From positions 1-64,000 of the forward strand of contig JBEKGJ010000006.1 in the NCBI GenBank assembly GCA_050012855.1: a stretch of DNA of 64,000 nucleotides, given 5' to 3'. Positions 24,356 through 33,610 of this stretch are shown piece by piece. Numbering within the stretch: position 1 is the stretch's first letter; every line of letters begins with the position of its first letter. This DNA comes from JAJXZJ01 sp050012855. GTDB lineage: Bacteria > Verrucomicrobiota > Verrucomicrobiia > Limisphaerales > J093. Both the position numbers and the translations under genes were made by a program. The notes beneath the pieces were generated by a model that worked only from the letters and a program-made list of their open reading frames with translations, was not told the origin of the DNA and did no database searches.

Positions 24356-26424
24356 CGCCCGCCCATCAACTGCCGGACCGCCTCGACCAGCCTCGTCGCG
24401 GTCAATCCGTGCTGCTCATAGAGTTGGTCGGCCAGGTAGGCCGACTGTCCGAACTCACCCCGGATGCCCAGCGACACGGCGCGGTGGGCGATCCCCGCCA
24501 GCGAAAGCGCGTGGGACACCTGGGCGCCCATGCCGCCAATGATCTGGTGGTCCTCGATGGTTACCAACCGGCCGCCAGCGGCCTGCACGGCGGGTCCGAT
24601 GGTCTCCACGTCCACGCGGTTGATGAAGGGGTTGTTGATCACCGTGGCGTGAATGCCCTGCGCCGCGAGTTGCCGGCCGGCTTCGATGGCCTTGCCAACG
24701 AGCGCCCCCGCGGCCACGAGCACCACGTCCTTGCCCGCCGCCAGCACCTGCGCCTTGCCCCAAGGATACTTCGCACCGGCAACCCACGACAGCGGGTAAT
24801 TCTCACGGCCGACGAAGAACAACACCGATTCGCCGTCCTCGCCCCGCTGGCGCGCAGCCGCGCAACGCTCAATCGCCTGGAACATGAAAGCCTCCGCTTC
24901 GTCCGCACACGAACAGGCGACGACAACGGTGTGCGGAATGGCGCTGGTGGCGGCGAAGTAAGTGGTGGCCTGGTGCGACGCGCCGTCGGCGGCGTCCTGG
25001 AGCCCGGCGTGCGAGAAGATCGCGATCACCGGCGCCTGGGAGAGCGCGGCCATGGTGAGCGGCAGGTTGCCCTTGGTCACACCGAATTGGGCAAACGTGT
25101 CCACGATGGGGATGAACCCCAGCTTCGCCAGCCCGGCACCGACACTGATCATGTTGGCCTCGGCGATGCCAACCTCGATAAACCGGTCGGGAAAACTTTT
25201 CTGAAACAGGCTGATTCCGGTCGAGCCCTGAACGTCGCAGGACACGGAGTAAACCGGATGGCCCGCTTGCGCGGCCCTGACCGCGCCCCGCGCCAGTCCC
25301 GACTGCGCCTTGTCGGTCTTCGGCGCCGGCGTGGCGGGTGCGGCGGCGGCCGCCTTCGCTTTCCTCGCCGCGTCCTTGACTTCCCAGTCGGCGCGCAACG
25401 CCGCCGCCCAGTCGGCGAACTCCGCGGGCGGCTGGCCACCGTAGATTTCCTGGATGAACTCGACGATCTTTTCGCCATTCGCAAGCGGGAATCCGTGCCC
25501 GCCCGACGCGCTTTGTTCCGTGGCCTTCACGCCGTAACCCTTGATGGTTTTGACCAGCAAACACACGGGCTGGAGGGGATTGGACCGGGCCTGGGCAATG
25601 CCGGCCTCGACTGCCTGATAAACCGCGGCGAGGTCGTGGCCATGAGGGACCGGAATCACCTGCCAGCCAAGTGGGGCGAGGGCGGCGAAACTCGGCGCCA
25701 TGCTGAACGCGTCCTGCGAGATGCGGCCGGAGAGCTTGGTGTCGTTGTCGGAAAGTACCAGCACGAACGGGTTCAGCCGGCCCTTGGCGGCGAGCCCGGG
25801 GACGGCGGCGAAGGCCTCCTTGGCCTCGCCTTCCATCGAAGCGCCATCGGAAACGACGACGATGGTGACACGGTCGTTACCGACCACCTTGTCGGCAATC
25901 GCCAGGCCCTGTGCCTGGGGCAACGCGGAGCCCAGCGGGCCGTTGCTGAGCAGCACGCCGCCAGGATTGATGTGCGACTCGCCGTGGCCGGTCAGTTTGC
26001 TCGTCAGGCTGCGAAACCCTTTCAGGCTTTCGAAGGTCATGCCATCGAAGCCGTAATTGGCGCGCAAGGCGTAGATGCCGTTCTCGGCGTGGCCGGCGTC
26101 ATTGACGAAGTTGAATGCCTCGTACCATTCCCGTCCCTCGACCGCGAACATGATGCCATGAATGGCCACGTTGATTTCGGCAAACGCCGCCGGGCCGCCC
26201 CAGTGACACGCCGCGCCACCGTTCACCGCATGGACGTCCATGAGCGCCACCAACGCCCGAGTGGCCCGCGCGTCGGCCAGCACGATGTCGCGGCCCTGGG
26301 AGTCCTGGATGGTGACGGCGTAGTGGGGCTGGAGCCGCGGGGTTGGCGCCAGTCTGGCCGGGAGTTTGAGCGGGGTCAGGGGTGGCGCCGCGACCGGTTT
26401 CACGATTGATTTGTCTTCAGCCAT
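24352..26424 (-). CDS. Transketolase
   Basis: The 690-residue protein has the TPP-binding N-terminal domain (ACHWGGPAAFAEINVAIHG; VVVSDGASMEGEAKEAFA near residue 195), the pyrimidine domain (EVGIAEANMISVGAGLAKLG; DTFAQFGVTKGNL; SHAGLQDAADGASHQATTYF) and the C-terminal domain (VTIEDHQIIGGMGAQVSHAL). It moves two-carbon units between sugar phosphates in the pentose-phosphate pathway. A long Ala/Pro linker near residue 400 joins the halves. A DXS-like or related two-carbon transferase role is less likely. ATG 26424 removes a non-homologous 42-residue lead. Confidence 0.85.
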   Translation of the reverse strand: MAEDKSIVKPVAAPPLTPLKLPARLAPTPRLQPHYAVTIQDSQGRDIVLADARATRALVALMDVHAVNGGAACHWGGPAAFAEINVAIHGIMFAVEGREWYEAFNFVNDAGHAENGIYALRANYGFDGMTFESLKGFRSLTSKLTGHGESHINPGGVLLSNGPLGSALPQAQGLAIADKVVGNDRVTIVVVSDGASMEGEAKEAFAAVPGLAAKGRLNPFVLVLSDNDTKLSGRISQDAFSMAPSFAALAPLGWQVIPVPHGHDLAAVYQAVEAGIAQARSNPLQPVCLLVKTIKGYGVKATEQSASGGHGFPLANGEKIVEFIQEIYGGQPPAEFADWAAALRADWEVKDAARKAKAAAAAPATPAPKTDKAQSGLARGAVRAAQAGHPVYSVSCDVQGSTGISLFQKSFPDRFIEVGIAEANMISVGAGLAKLGFIPIVDTFAQFGVTKGNLPLTMAALSQAPVIAIFSHAGLQDAADGASHQATTYFAATSAIPHTVVVACSCADEAEAFMFQAIERCAAARQRGEDGESVLFFVGRENYPLSWVAGAKYPWGKAQVLAAGKDVVLVAAGALVGKAIEAGRQLAAQGIHATVINNPFINRVDVETIGPAVQAAGGRLVTIEDHQIIGGMGAQVSHALSLAGIAHRAVSLGIRGEFGQSAYLADQLYEQHGLTATRLVEAVRQLMGGR

Positions 26425-26522
26425 AACCGAAGCGATCTGGAGGTGTGTTTCCAGTGTTGTACGACTGCGCGAAGTGTAGGAATGGCCGGGCGAAAGGGAA
26501 GCGGAATTCGTTCCGGGCGGGC

Positions 26523-26599
26523 TGGTACGCGAGGCGGGGGTCGAACCCACAACCTTCGGCTCCGGAGGCCGACGCTCTATCCAATTGAGCTACTCGCGC
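26523..26599 (-). tRNA. tRNA-Arg (anticodon CCG), CCA encoded
   Basis: On the minus strand the sequence folds as a full cloverleaf: acceptor GCGCGAG pairs with CTCGCGT (one G-T pair at the end), D arm GCTCAATTGGATAGAGC, anticodon stem TCGGC/GCCGA around loop CTCCGGA, and T arm GTGGGTTCGACCCCCGC. A discriminator A and genomic CCA follow. Anticodon CCG reads CGG arginine codons. Confidence 0.93.
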
Positions 26600-26680
26600 C
26601 CGCCCTGAGTGGGCGACATCCTTGCAGACATACCCATCATCCTGGCGAAGAATCTATACGCGTCGCCGCCAGCGCCGCAA

Positions 26681-26724
26681 GCAAATATGCCCCGACAGCA
26701 AATATGCCCGGCAAATATGCCCCG
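26681..26724 (+). repeat. Three short direct repeats before the tail-tube operon
   Basis: GCAAATATGCCC occurs three times (26681, 26698 and 26711) within 44 bases in an otherwise GC-rich spacer of 260 bases that has no gene. The copies are head to tail. They could be protein-binding sites; no function is known. Confidence 0.5.
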
Positions 26725-26860
26725 GATCGTCCGTTGGTGAGGTGACTGAGAATGGATGACGCCGGAGGCCGATCCGATCAGGGCTGTGGCGGGGCTCGTA
26801 TAGCGCCCCTGGCCGGTGATCCCGGCTTGACTCATCCGGGTGAGACTTTAGCCTTGGGCC

Positions 26861-27358
26861 ATGCCCGCCGGTGATGAACCGATCGCCGCCCTGATCGGAA
26901 CAACTCCGCTTGTCGGCAGCGACGTCGCCTCGCCGCCGGTTGCTGGCGGACCCGATGTGATCGTGGATTTCGTCTTTGAAGTCGGATTGCTTTTCGTTGC
27001 GGTGGTCAACGTCAGCGACCATCCGGCGTTCCAGGTCACGGTCAAGTTTTCCCCGGAGTTCCACGGGTTGGCGGGGCGGGTGGCCATCCCGTCGCTGAAC
27101 CTGTTTCAACGGCTCGAATTTCTCGCGCCGCGCAAGACAATCCGGGCGTTTCTCGACGACAGCGCCGCCTACTTCCGTCGCGGCGAGCCCACGCGCATCA
27201 CGGCGGAGGTCCGTTTTCATGACGCCTCCGGCCGTGCGTTCAAGCGCACCATCATGCATGAGTTGAAAATTTACGCCGACCTGGCCTACGTGCTGGCTGG
27301 TGACCAGCCTGACCCACCGGCGGCACCGACGGCACCGAACCCTCATCCCGAAACGTGA
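26861..27358 (+). CDS. Unknown protein paired with a tail-tube gene
   Basis: The 165-residue protein has no signal peptide or membrane segment. About residues 35-145 look like a beta-sandwich (VIVDFVFEVGLLFVAVVNVSD; FQVTVKFSPEFHGL; ITAEVRFHDASGRAF; HELKIYADLAYVL), and the ends are Pro/Ala-rich. I do not recognise the family. Three bases separate its stop from the tail-tube start, so they are one operon, and a tail-associated role such as a tube terminator or adaptor is a guess from context only. Confidence 0.6.
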   Translation: MPAGDEPIAALIGTTPLVGSDVASPPVAGGPDVIVDFVFEVGLLFVAVVNVSDHPAFQVTVKFSPEFHGLAGRVAIPSLNLFQRLEFLAPRKTIRAFLDDSAAYFRRGEPTRITAEVRFHDASGRAFKRTIMHELKIYADLAYVLAGDQPDPPAAPTAPNPHPET

Positions 27359-27361
27359 TTT

Positions 27362-27799
27362 ATGGCAATCCTGCGCGAACGACCCTACGGCAACTTCAAC
27401 TTCCATGTGGAGATCGCCGGCACGGAAGTGGCTTTTGAGGAGGTGGTCCTGCCCGAGGCGTGGCTCGCCGTGATCGAATACCGCAACGGCAACGAAAAGG
27501 AGAACGGCGTGCGGAAGATCCCCGGCCGCGAGCATTACGGGAACCTAGTCCTGCGCCGTGGCGCCATCGGCTCGCTGAATCTCTACCAATGGTGGAATGA
27601 TGTGCGCAACGGCAACACGAACGCGTTCCGCACGGTGACGGTTCAGCTTCAGAGCGAGGACCACACGGCGGTGGTCATGACCTGGAAGCTGCTGCGGGCC
27701 TGGCCGGTGCGGTTCAAGTTTTCCGCGCTCGACGGCAAGGGCGACCAGCCGTTGCTCGAGGTGCTGGAACTGGCCTTCGAGCGGCTCGAAATGGAATAA
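27362..27799 (+). CDS. Phage-type tail tube protein (gp19-like), orphan
   Basis: The 145-residue protein matches the T4 gp19-like tail-tube family found in contractile phage tails and extracellular contractile injection systems: IEYRNGNEKENGVRKIPGREHYGNLVLRRG in the first half (the RNG, KIPG and GNL-RG features), YQWWNDVRNG, and MTWKLLRAWPVRFKF near the end. These proteins stack as hexamers to form the inner tube. No sheath, baseplate, spike or AAA gene is within reach in this window, so its partners are elsewhere or it works alone. Confidence 0.8.
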   Translation: MAILRERPYGNFNFHVEIAGTEVAFEEVVLPEAWLAVIEYRNGNEKENGVRKIPGREHYGNLVLRRGAIGSLNLYQWWNDVRNGNTNAFRTVTVQLQSEDHTAVVMTWKLLRAWPVRFKFSALDGKGDQPLLEVLELAFERLEME

Positions 27800-27851
27800 G
27801 CCAACGGCGTCGCCAGTCCGTCGCGACATGGTTGCGAACGATGGCGCCGGG

Positions 27852-29429
27852 TCAGCGTTTTGGCGTGTCTTTGCGCGGGAACAAGGGGGCAGGTTCGCCG
27901 ATACGATGGCCCGGTTCGAGGCCGCCCCAGGTGGCCAACTCCAACCGGTCTGGCGCACCCGCGAGTCCGAGCTGGGCGAAGATCCTGCCGGCCGTGTCGG
28001 GCAGGAACGGCCACAGGAGGACGGCGAGGAGACGGCTGATTTCGGCGAGGTTGTAGAGCACGGCGTCGAGGCGCGCGGCCTGGGCCGGATCCTTGGCGAG
28101 TTTCCAGGGAGCGGTTTGTTCCACGAATTGGTTGGCCCGGTTCATCAGCAGCCAGATCTCCTGCAAGGCGGCTTGCAACTCGTGGCCGGCCAGGTTCGTC
28201 CGGGTAGTGAGGATGAACTGGCGGCTCTCCGTGGCCAGGTCGTCCGCGCGCGCCGGCACCACGCCGCCGCGGTAGCGGGTGAGCATGGCCAGCGAGCGGT
28301 TGATCAGGTTGCCCAGGCCGTTGGCGAGTTCGGCCTGGTAACGGGATTGAAAACCTGCGTCCGTCCAGTTGCCGTCCGGGCCGATGGCCAGTTCGCGGAT
28401 CACATAATAGCGGAAGGCATCCACGCCCCATTCATCAATGATCGCGATGGGTTCGACCACGTTGCCGGTGCTCTTGCTGATTTTCTGGCCGTCTTTTTGC
28501 CACCAGCCGTGGACGAGCACCTGCTTGGGCAATGGCAACCCCGCCGCGCGAAGCATGATCGGCCAATAAACCGCGTGGAACTTCACGATGTCCTTGCCGA
28601 TGAGATGAATGTCGGCCGGCCAAAGTTCGGGCGGCGGCACCGGCGGCGGCGGATCGGGCTGGTAGAAGCCGGCGAGCGGTCCCACGGCGGCGGGGTCGCC
28701 GAGGGAAGCGGCCAGGCTGAAGTAATTCACGAGCGCGTCGAACCAGACGTAATTGACATAGGCCGGATCAAAGGGCAGGGGAATGCCCCAGCTCAGTCGC
28801 GCGGCGGGCCGGCTGATGCAGAGGTCCTCCAGCGGTTCGGATTTGAGAAAGCCCAGCACTTCGTTGCGGCGGTAGTCGGGTTGCACGAACTCCGGATGGG
28901 TTTCGATGAACTCGATCAGCCAGGACTGGTGCCGGTTCATCCGGAAATACCAGTTTTCCTCGACCAGTTCGGTGACATCGCCGTAGAACGGGTCGAACGT
29001 ACCGTCGGGCCGGCGATCCTTGTCGGTCAGGAACGTTTCCTGGCGCCAGGAATACCAGCCGCGGTAGGGCGCTTTGTAGAGGTCGTCCTGGCGGTGGAGC
29101 TTGTTGAGGAGGGCGGCGACCACCGCTTGATGCCGGGGCTGGGTGGTGCGGATGAAGTCGTCGTTGGACAGGTTGAGGCGGCGGACGAACGTCTGGTACT
29201 GGGCGGCGAGGGCGTCGCAATAGGCCTGGGGCGATTTGCCCTCCGCCTGGGCGGCCTGCTGCACCTTCTGGCCGTGCTCGTCGAGACCGATCAGGAAGAA
29301 CACCGCTTCACCCAGGCTGCGGTGCGCCCGGGCGATCACGTCCGCGGTCACCTTCTCGTAGGCGTGGCCGAGGTGCGGTTGGCCGTTGACGAAGTCAATG
29401 GCCGTGGTGATGTAAAACCGTTTGCTCAT
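27852..29429 (-). CDS. metG: Methionyl-tRNA synthetase
   Basis: The 525-residue class I synthetase begins MSKRFYITTAIDFVNGQPHLGHAYEK, where PHLGH is the HIGH-type motif, and has KISKSTGN near residue 325 as the KMSKS-type loop. The connective peptide is short and lacks a Cys4 zinc knuckle, which is the MetG2-like (Bacillus/Thermus) form. It has no C-terminal tRNA-binding domain. The anticodon domain includes LANGLGNLINRSLAML. It charges tRNA-Met. Confidence 0.92.
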   Translation of the reverse strand: MSKRFYITTAIDFVNGQPHLGHAYEKVTADVIARAHRSLGEAVFFLIGLDEHGQKVQQAAQAEGKSPQAYCDALAAQYQTFVRRLNLSNDDFIRTTQPRHQAVVAALLNKLHRQDDLYKAPYRGWYSWRQETFLTDKDRRPDGTFDPFYGDVTELVEENWYFRMNRHQSWLIEFIETHPEFVQPDYRRNEVLGFLKSEPLEDLCISRPAARLSWGIPLPFDPAYVNYVWFDALVNYFSLAASLGDPAAVGPLAGFYQPDPPPPVPPPELWPADIHLIGKDIVKFHAVYWPIMLRAAGLPLPKQVLVHGWWQKDGQKISKSTGNVVEPIAIIDEWGVDAFRYYVIRELAIGPDGNWTDAGFQSRYQAELANGLGNLINRSLAMLTRYRGGVVPARADDLATESRQFILTTRTNLAGHELQAALQEIWLLMNRANQFVEQTAPWKLAKDPAQAARLDAVLYNLAEISRLLAVLLWPFLPDTAGRIFAQLGLAGAPDRLELATWGGLEPGHRIGEPAPLFPRKDTPKR

Positions 29430-29821
29430 GGCGTGGTTAGTGTGACGCACGCCCGGCGCCAAGGCAAACCCTACGGAGCTTCCAGTTCCGTTTGGACCTG
29501 CCCTCGGACCATGAACCTGATGTGAGGGGTAGTTGGGCTCGGAGTGCCGCCTTCAGGCGGTCCAAGCCGCGTAAACGCGGAACTCCAAACGGTCGGTTCA
29601 TGGGGAGGATCGGTTGCCCTTTGGCGGGCCGGGCGGAAAATAAATGTTGCGCCAGATCAGGTTTAGGCTTATTAAAGCGGCGTCTTAGGTCTAACCGGCC
29701 GGCGGTTCAATGGTTCTTGGAAACCTCTTTGGTCCGGCGGTTTTCCCGAAATTTCGAGCCCATCACCGTGGTACAACAGGGTTCACGGGCTTGGACCTTT
29801 CCGACAGTCCAAAGCACCAGT
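29430..29821. other. Divergent spacer between metG and rho
   Basis: This 392-base gap separates two genes that run apart and must hold both promoters. The left part carries the twin-hairpin repeat at 29541-29586. The right part is the long rho leader, in which I see no certain riboswitch or attenuator. Confidence 0.5.
29541..29586. repeat. Twin-hairpin spacer repeat, copy A
   Basis: Outer arms GGAGT (29541-29545) and ACTCC (29582-29586) enclose two hairpins: CCGCC-TTCA-GGCGG (29547-29560) and CCGCG-TAAA-CGCGG (29567-29580). Copy B at 36908-36953 keeps the loops TTCA and TAAA and the pairing but has different stem bases. Confidence 0.75.
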
Positions 29822-31051
29822 ATGAGGAACACAAACGAGACTCCGGACAGCCATGGCGGTCAGAGAAACGCCCCGTACCAAGCCCCCGGCAACGGCGGCA
29901 ATCCTGGCAATCCTGGCAACCCCGGCAATCCGAGAAACCCGCACGTCACCCCCGAAGTGGGTTCGGGGCACCTGGAAATCTCCGAGAAAGGCTTCGGCTT
30001 CCTGCGCACGCCCGAGCAGTATTTCCATCCGAAACCGACCGATGTGTTCGTCACGCCGGACACGATCAAGAAGGCGTTCCTGCGCGAGGGCTGTTTCGTG
30101 AAAGGCACGCTGCAGCCGCCCCACCGCGGCAGCAGCCCCCAGTTGCGCGAGGTGCTCGAAGTCAATGGCCTGGCTTTCGCCGATTACACCAAGGCGCTGC
30201 GCTTCGAGAACCTGACCACGATCGATCCGTTGGAGAAGTTCCGGCTGGAAACCAGCCCGGATCTGCTGGAAACCCGCGTCATTGACCTGGTGACGCCGAT
30301 CGGCAAGGGCACCCGCGGGTTGATCGTCGCCCCGCCGCGCACCGGCAAGACCACGATCCTCAAGCAAATCGCCAATGCCGTGGCCGCGAATCATCCCGAG
30401 GTCCACGTGCTCGTGCTCCTCATTGACGAGCGGCCCGAGGAGGTCACCGACTTCCAGCGCTCGGTCAAGGCGGAGGTGGTGGCATCGTCCAATGACCAGG
30501 ATTTGGAAACGCACGTCCGTCTCTCGCGCTTCATCATCGAGCGCTGTCGCCGCATGGTCGAGGCCAAGCGCGATGTCTTTGTCCTGTTGGACTCGATCAC
30601 CCGGGTTGCGCGCGCCTACAACAGCGTCCACGGCGGCAGCGGCCGGACGATGACCGGCGGGGTGGACGCCCGGGCGCTGGAAATTCCCCGGAAGATCTTC
30701 GCCTCGGCCCGCAAGACCGAGGAGGCGGGCTCGCTCACGATCATCGCCACCGCGTTGATCGACACCGGTTCGCGCATGGACGAGTTGATTTTTCAGGAGT
30801 TCAAGGGCACCGGCAACATGGAGTTGGTGCTCGACCGGAAGCTTTCGGACCGTCGCCTGTTTCCCGCGATTGACATCCCCAAGAGCGGCACGCGGAAGGA
30901 GGAGAAGCTCTTCCCGAAGCACCAGATGGAAGCCATCCGCAAGCTCCGCCGCATGATGGTTGACCTCCAGCCCGTCGAGGCGATGGAGACGCTGCTGGCG
31001 GCGTTGCGCAAGCACAAGACGAACGACGAGCTGCTTACCAAACTGCTGTAG
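29822..31051 (+). CDS. rho: Transcription termination factor Rho
   Basis: The 409-residue protein has a low-complexity Gly/Asn/Pro-rich N-terminus (repeated GNPGNP), then the RNA-binding domain with GFGFLR near residue 57, and the hexameric ATPase: Walker A APPRTGKTTILKQIA near 172, Walker B VFVLLDSITRVARAYN, the Q/R-loop region, and a typical end (LLAALRKHKTNDELLTKLL). It unwinds RNA-DNA hybrids to end transcripts. The N-terminal three-helix part is replaced by the disordered Gly/Asn stretch, an insertion type known in some Rho proteins. Confidence 0.95.
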   Translation: MRNTNETPDSHGGQRNAPYQAPGNGGNPGNPGNPGNPRNPHVTPEVGSGHLEISEKGFGFLRTPEQYFHPKPTDVFVTPDTIKKAFLREGCFVKGTLQPPHRGSSPQLREVLEVNGLAFADYTKALRFENLTTIDPLEKFRLETSPDLLETRVIDLVTPIGKGTRGLIVAPPRTGKTTILKQIANAVAANHPEVHVLVLLIDERPEEVTDFQRSVKAEVVASSNDQDLETHVRLSRFIIERCRRMVEAKRDVFVLLDSITRVARAYNSVHGGSGRTMTGGVDARALEIPRKIFASARKTEEAGSLTIIATALIDTGSRMDELIFQEFKGTGNMELVLDRKLSDRRLFPAIDIPKSGTRKEEKLFPKHQMEAIRKLRRMMVDLQPVEAMETLLAALRKHKTNDELLTKLL

Positions 31052-31089
31052 GTCGCCGCCGTCCGAAACCAGGAGCGCAGGGGCAAGTC

Positions 31090-32094
31090 GTGAAACGATC
31101 CGGCCAGGCAGTTCCCACGCTTCACTCCCGTCCGCCGCTGGAGCGGATGCTGCGCATCCATGAGGCCATCCAGGCCCGGCGCTACCCGAACGCCTCCACG
31201 CTCGGCCGCGAGCTCGAGGTCAGCCCCAAGTCCATCCACCGCGACCTCGCCTTCATGCGGGACCGGCTGAATCTGCCGCTGACGTACGACGAGCAGCGGT
31301 TCGGCTACTTTTACACCCAGGAGGTGGGCGCGTTCCCCATCCTCCAGATCAGCGAGGGCGAATTGTTCGCGCTGCTCGTGGCCGAGAAGGCCGTGCGGCA
31401 GTACCGCGGCACCAGCTTTGAGCGCCCCCTGTTCAGCGCGCTCCAGAAAATGGCGGCCGCGCTACCTGACACGATCTCCCTCCATCTCGCGGACTGGACG
31501 AACACGATTTCGTTCCGCACGAGCGTCGAGCCCTTGCTCGATCTCGCCACGTTCGACAGCCTGGCCAGAGCCGTCGCCCGCCGCCAGCAACTCGAGATCG
31601 CCTACCGCAAACCGGGGCGCGGCGGGCCGGAGAACCGGATCGTGGACCCCTACCACCTGGCCAACATCAACGGCGAATGGTACCTTTTTGCCTTCGATCA
31701 TCTGCGCCGGGACTTGCGCACGTTCGTGCCCGCGCGCATCCACGCGGTGCGCCCCACCGGGCGAACTTTCACCCGCCCGGCCGGATTCTCGCTGGACCAG
31801 CGTCTGCGCGACAGCTTTGGCGTGCACTCGGCCGAGGGCCGGTTTGCGGTGGTCCTGCGCTTCGCGCCGCGGGTGGCCGATTACATCCGCGAGAAGCGCT
31901 GGCATGCCTCGCAGGAACTGCGGGAACTCAAGGGCGGCGGCATGGAGTTGCGCATGAAACTCTCCAGCCTGCACGAGATTCAACGCTGGGTGCTGGGCTG
32001 GGGTGGCGACGTGACGGTGGTCAGGCCGCCGGAGCTGGCGGCGTCGGTCCGCAGCGCGGCCAGGGCCATTCTGGCCGCCTCGCTGGGCCGATGA
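31090..32094 (+). CDS. WYL-domain transcriptional regulator
   Basis: The 334-residue protein starts at GTG 31090 with a DeoR-like helix-turn-helix (ERMLRIHEAIQARRYPNASTLGRELEVSPKSIHRDLAFMRDRL) at about 18-62. A WYL domain at about 160-245 (IAYRKPGRG; VDPYHLANINGEWYLFAFDH) and a WCX-type C-terminus follow. WYL proteins sense nucleic acids or nucleotides and often regulate DNA repair or defence genes. 38 bases separate it from rho. Confidence 0.9.
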   Translation: MKRSGQAVPTLHSRPPLERMLRIHEAIQARRYPNASTLGRELEVSPKSIHRDLAFMRDRLNLPLTYDEQRFGYFYTQEVGAFPILQISEGELFALLVAEKAVRQYRGTSFERPLFSALQKMAAALPDTISLHLADWTNTISFRTSVEPLLDLATFDSLARAVARRQQLEIAYRKPGRGGPENRIVDPYHLANINGEWYLFAFDHLRRDLRTFVPARIHAVRPTGRTFTRPAGFSLDQRLRDSFGVHSAEGRFAVVLRFAPRVADYIREKRWHASQELRELKGGGMELRMKLSSLHEIQRWVLGWGGDVTVVRPPELAASVRSAARAILAASLGR

Positions 32095-32103
32095 GGTTCC
32101 CGG

Positions 32104-33537
32104 TCAGTTCCGGAAGAAGATCCACCACACCACCAGCAGCGTCGGCAGCAGGAACGGCACGGCAAAGCGCACGATATAGCCGAGGAACGTCGGCGCCTGC
32201 GCCTGCTGGTGGTCGGCGATGGATTTCACCATGAAATTGGGGCCGTTGCCGATGTAAGTGAAGGCGCCGAAGAACACGGCCCCGACGCCGATCGCGAGCA
32301 GGTAGCGGTTGTAGCCCGGGTTGCCCAGGAGGAAGGCGATCTCGATCTGCTCGCGTCCCACGGTTCCCGCCGCCAGGGCCGATGCATGGTGCTGTTGCAG
32401 GGCCGCGACTGTCTGGCGGATCGTTTCAGCGGCCGGGCCGGTGAGGTTCGCCAGGTCCGCGATGCCGCCCGGCAACAGTTGCTGCACCTGGCGCACAATG
32501 TCGGCGTCCACGAGCGAACCAAAAACCGCGCTCAGAAAACTCAGATAGGTCGGCGCATTGTCCAGCACGCTCGAAAGGCCGCCGCAGGCCCAGTAGAACA
32601 ACCCCGCCGTCGGGTTCCCAAGCGACCGGGCATTGGCCTCCAGCCAGTCCAGGGCCGGCACCATGGTGGCAAAAATGCCGATAAACAGGATCGCCACCTC
32701 CCGGATCGGCTCGAAGGTGAAATGGTTGGCCGCATGGATGGGTTTTCGCGTCATAAACCACGACCCCATCGCCGCCCCCACCATCAGCCCCTCCCGCAAA
32801 AACACCGGCTGGTTGATGAACACCGCGACGATGATGGCCCCCAGGAAAACCAGGTTCGGCAGGCCTTCGATGCGCCAGGGGTCGGGCGGTTCGGCCGGTT
32901 CCGCCCGTACTGCGGCCGCCGCGTGCAGATAATTCCGGCGGTCGAGCACGAAGAAAATCGCCAGCAACAAACCCACCCCCACGGCCCACATCGGCCAGCA
33001 GTGCCCGGCCACCCACCAGAACGGGATGCCTTTCAAATAACCGAGGAACAGCGGCGGATCGCCGATCGGGGTCAAACAGCCGCCGACGTTCGAGACGATG
33101 AAAATGAAAAACACGACGTGATGCGCCGTCCGACGAGATCGGTTCATTCGCAGCCACGGCCGGATCAGCAGCATCGAGGCGCCGGTCGTGCCGAGCAGGT
33201 TGGCGATCAGCGCGCCGAACAGGAGAAAGGCCGTGTTCCCGGCGGGCGTGGCTTCGCCCTTGACCCGCAGGTGAATGCCGCCGGCGACAACATAAAGCGA
33301 GCCGATAAGGGCGATAAAGCTGACGTATTCGTGGGCGACCTGCAGGACGCGCATCCCGGCGTGGAGGCACAACAGGTAATACGTGACCGTGACCGCACCG
33401 AGGGAACAGGCGACCTTCGGGTAATGCCGGCGCCACCACCCGGCCGCCAGCAGCGGGCCGAGGGCGATGGCCGCCAGCAGCACGCCGAACGGCACGATCA
33501 TCCAGGGATTGGGGGCCGGCATCTGCGCGTTTCCCAT
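32104..33537 (-). CDS. Sodium:proton antiporter of the ion-transporter superfamily
   Basis: The 477-residue protein has about 12 membrane helices and the family landmarks of NhaD/CitMHS-type carriers: IANLLGTTGASMLLIRP, VSNVGGCLTPIGDPPLFLGYLKG and a second half LSSVLDNAPTYLSF with FTYIGNGPNFMVKSIA. The paired Asn/Gly/Pro re-entrant signatures support Na+/H+ exchange; dicarboxylate transport is an alternative. Confidence 0.85.
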   Translation of the reverse strand: MGNAQMPAPNPWMIVPFGVLLAAIALGPLLAAGWWRRHYPKVACSLGAVTVTYYLLCLHAGMRVLQVAHEYVSFIALIGSLYVVAGGIHLRVKGEATPAGNTAFLLFGALIANLLGTTGASMLLIRPWLRMNRSRRTAHHVVFFIFIVSNVGGCLTPIGDPPLFLGYLKGIPFWWVAGHCWPMWAVGVGLLLAIFFVLDRRNYLHAAAAVRAEPAEPPDPWRIEGLPNLVFLGAIIVAVFINQPVFLREGLMVGAAMGSWFMTRKPIHAANHFTFEPIREVAILFIGIFATMVPALDWLEANARSLGNPTAGLFYWACGGLSSVLDNAPTYLSFLSAVFGSLVDADIVRQVQQLLPGGIADLANLTGPAAETIRQTVAALQQHHASALAAGTVGREQIEIAFLLGNPGYNRYLLAIGVGAVFFGAFTYIGNGPNFMVKSIADHQQAQAPTFLGYIVRFAVPFLLPTLLVVWWIFFRN

Positions 33538-33610
33538 CCCAACAGGCTAGAAAACAACCGCGTTCGCGGCAAACAGAAACCAGCCCGCCGGCATCTCCCC
33601 GCAGCGGCGC

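Noticed and set aside
24160..26409. A 749-residue plus-strand frame opposite transketolase
   Set aside because: Transketolase motifs are complete on the minus strand. The antisense frame is a GC-driven shadow.
26681..26724. Three short repeats considered as a CRISPR array
   Set aside because: The repeats are 12-13 bases with spacers of 0-4 bases, far too short for CRISPR, and no cas gene is present.
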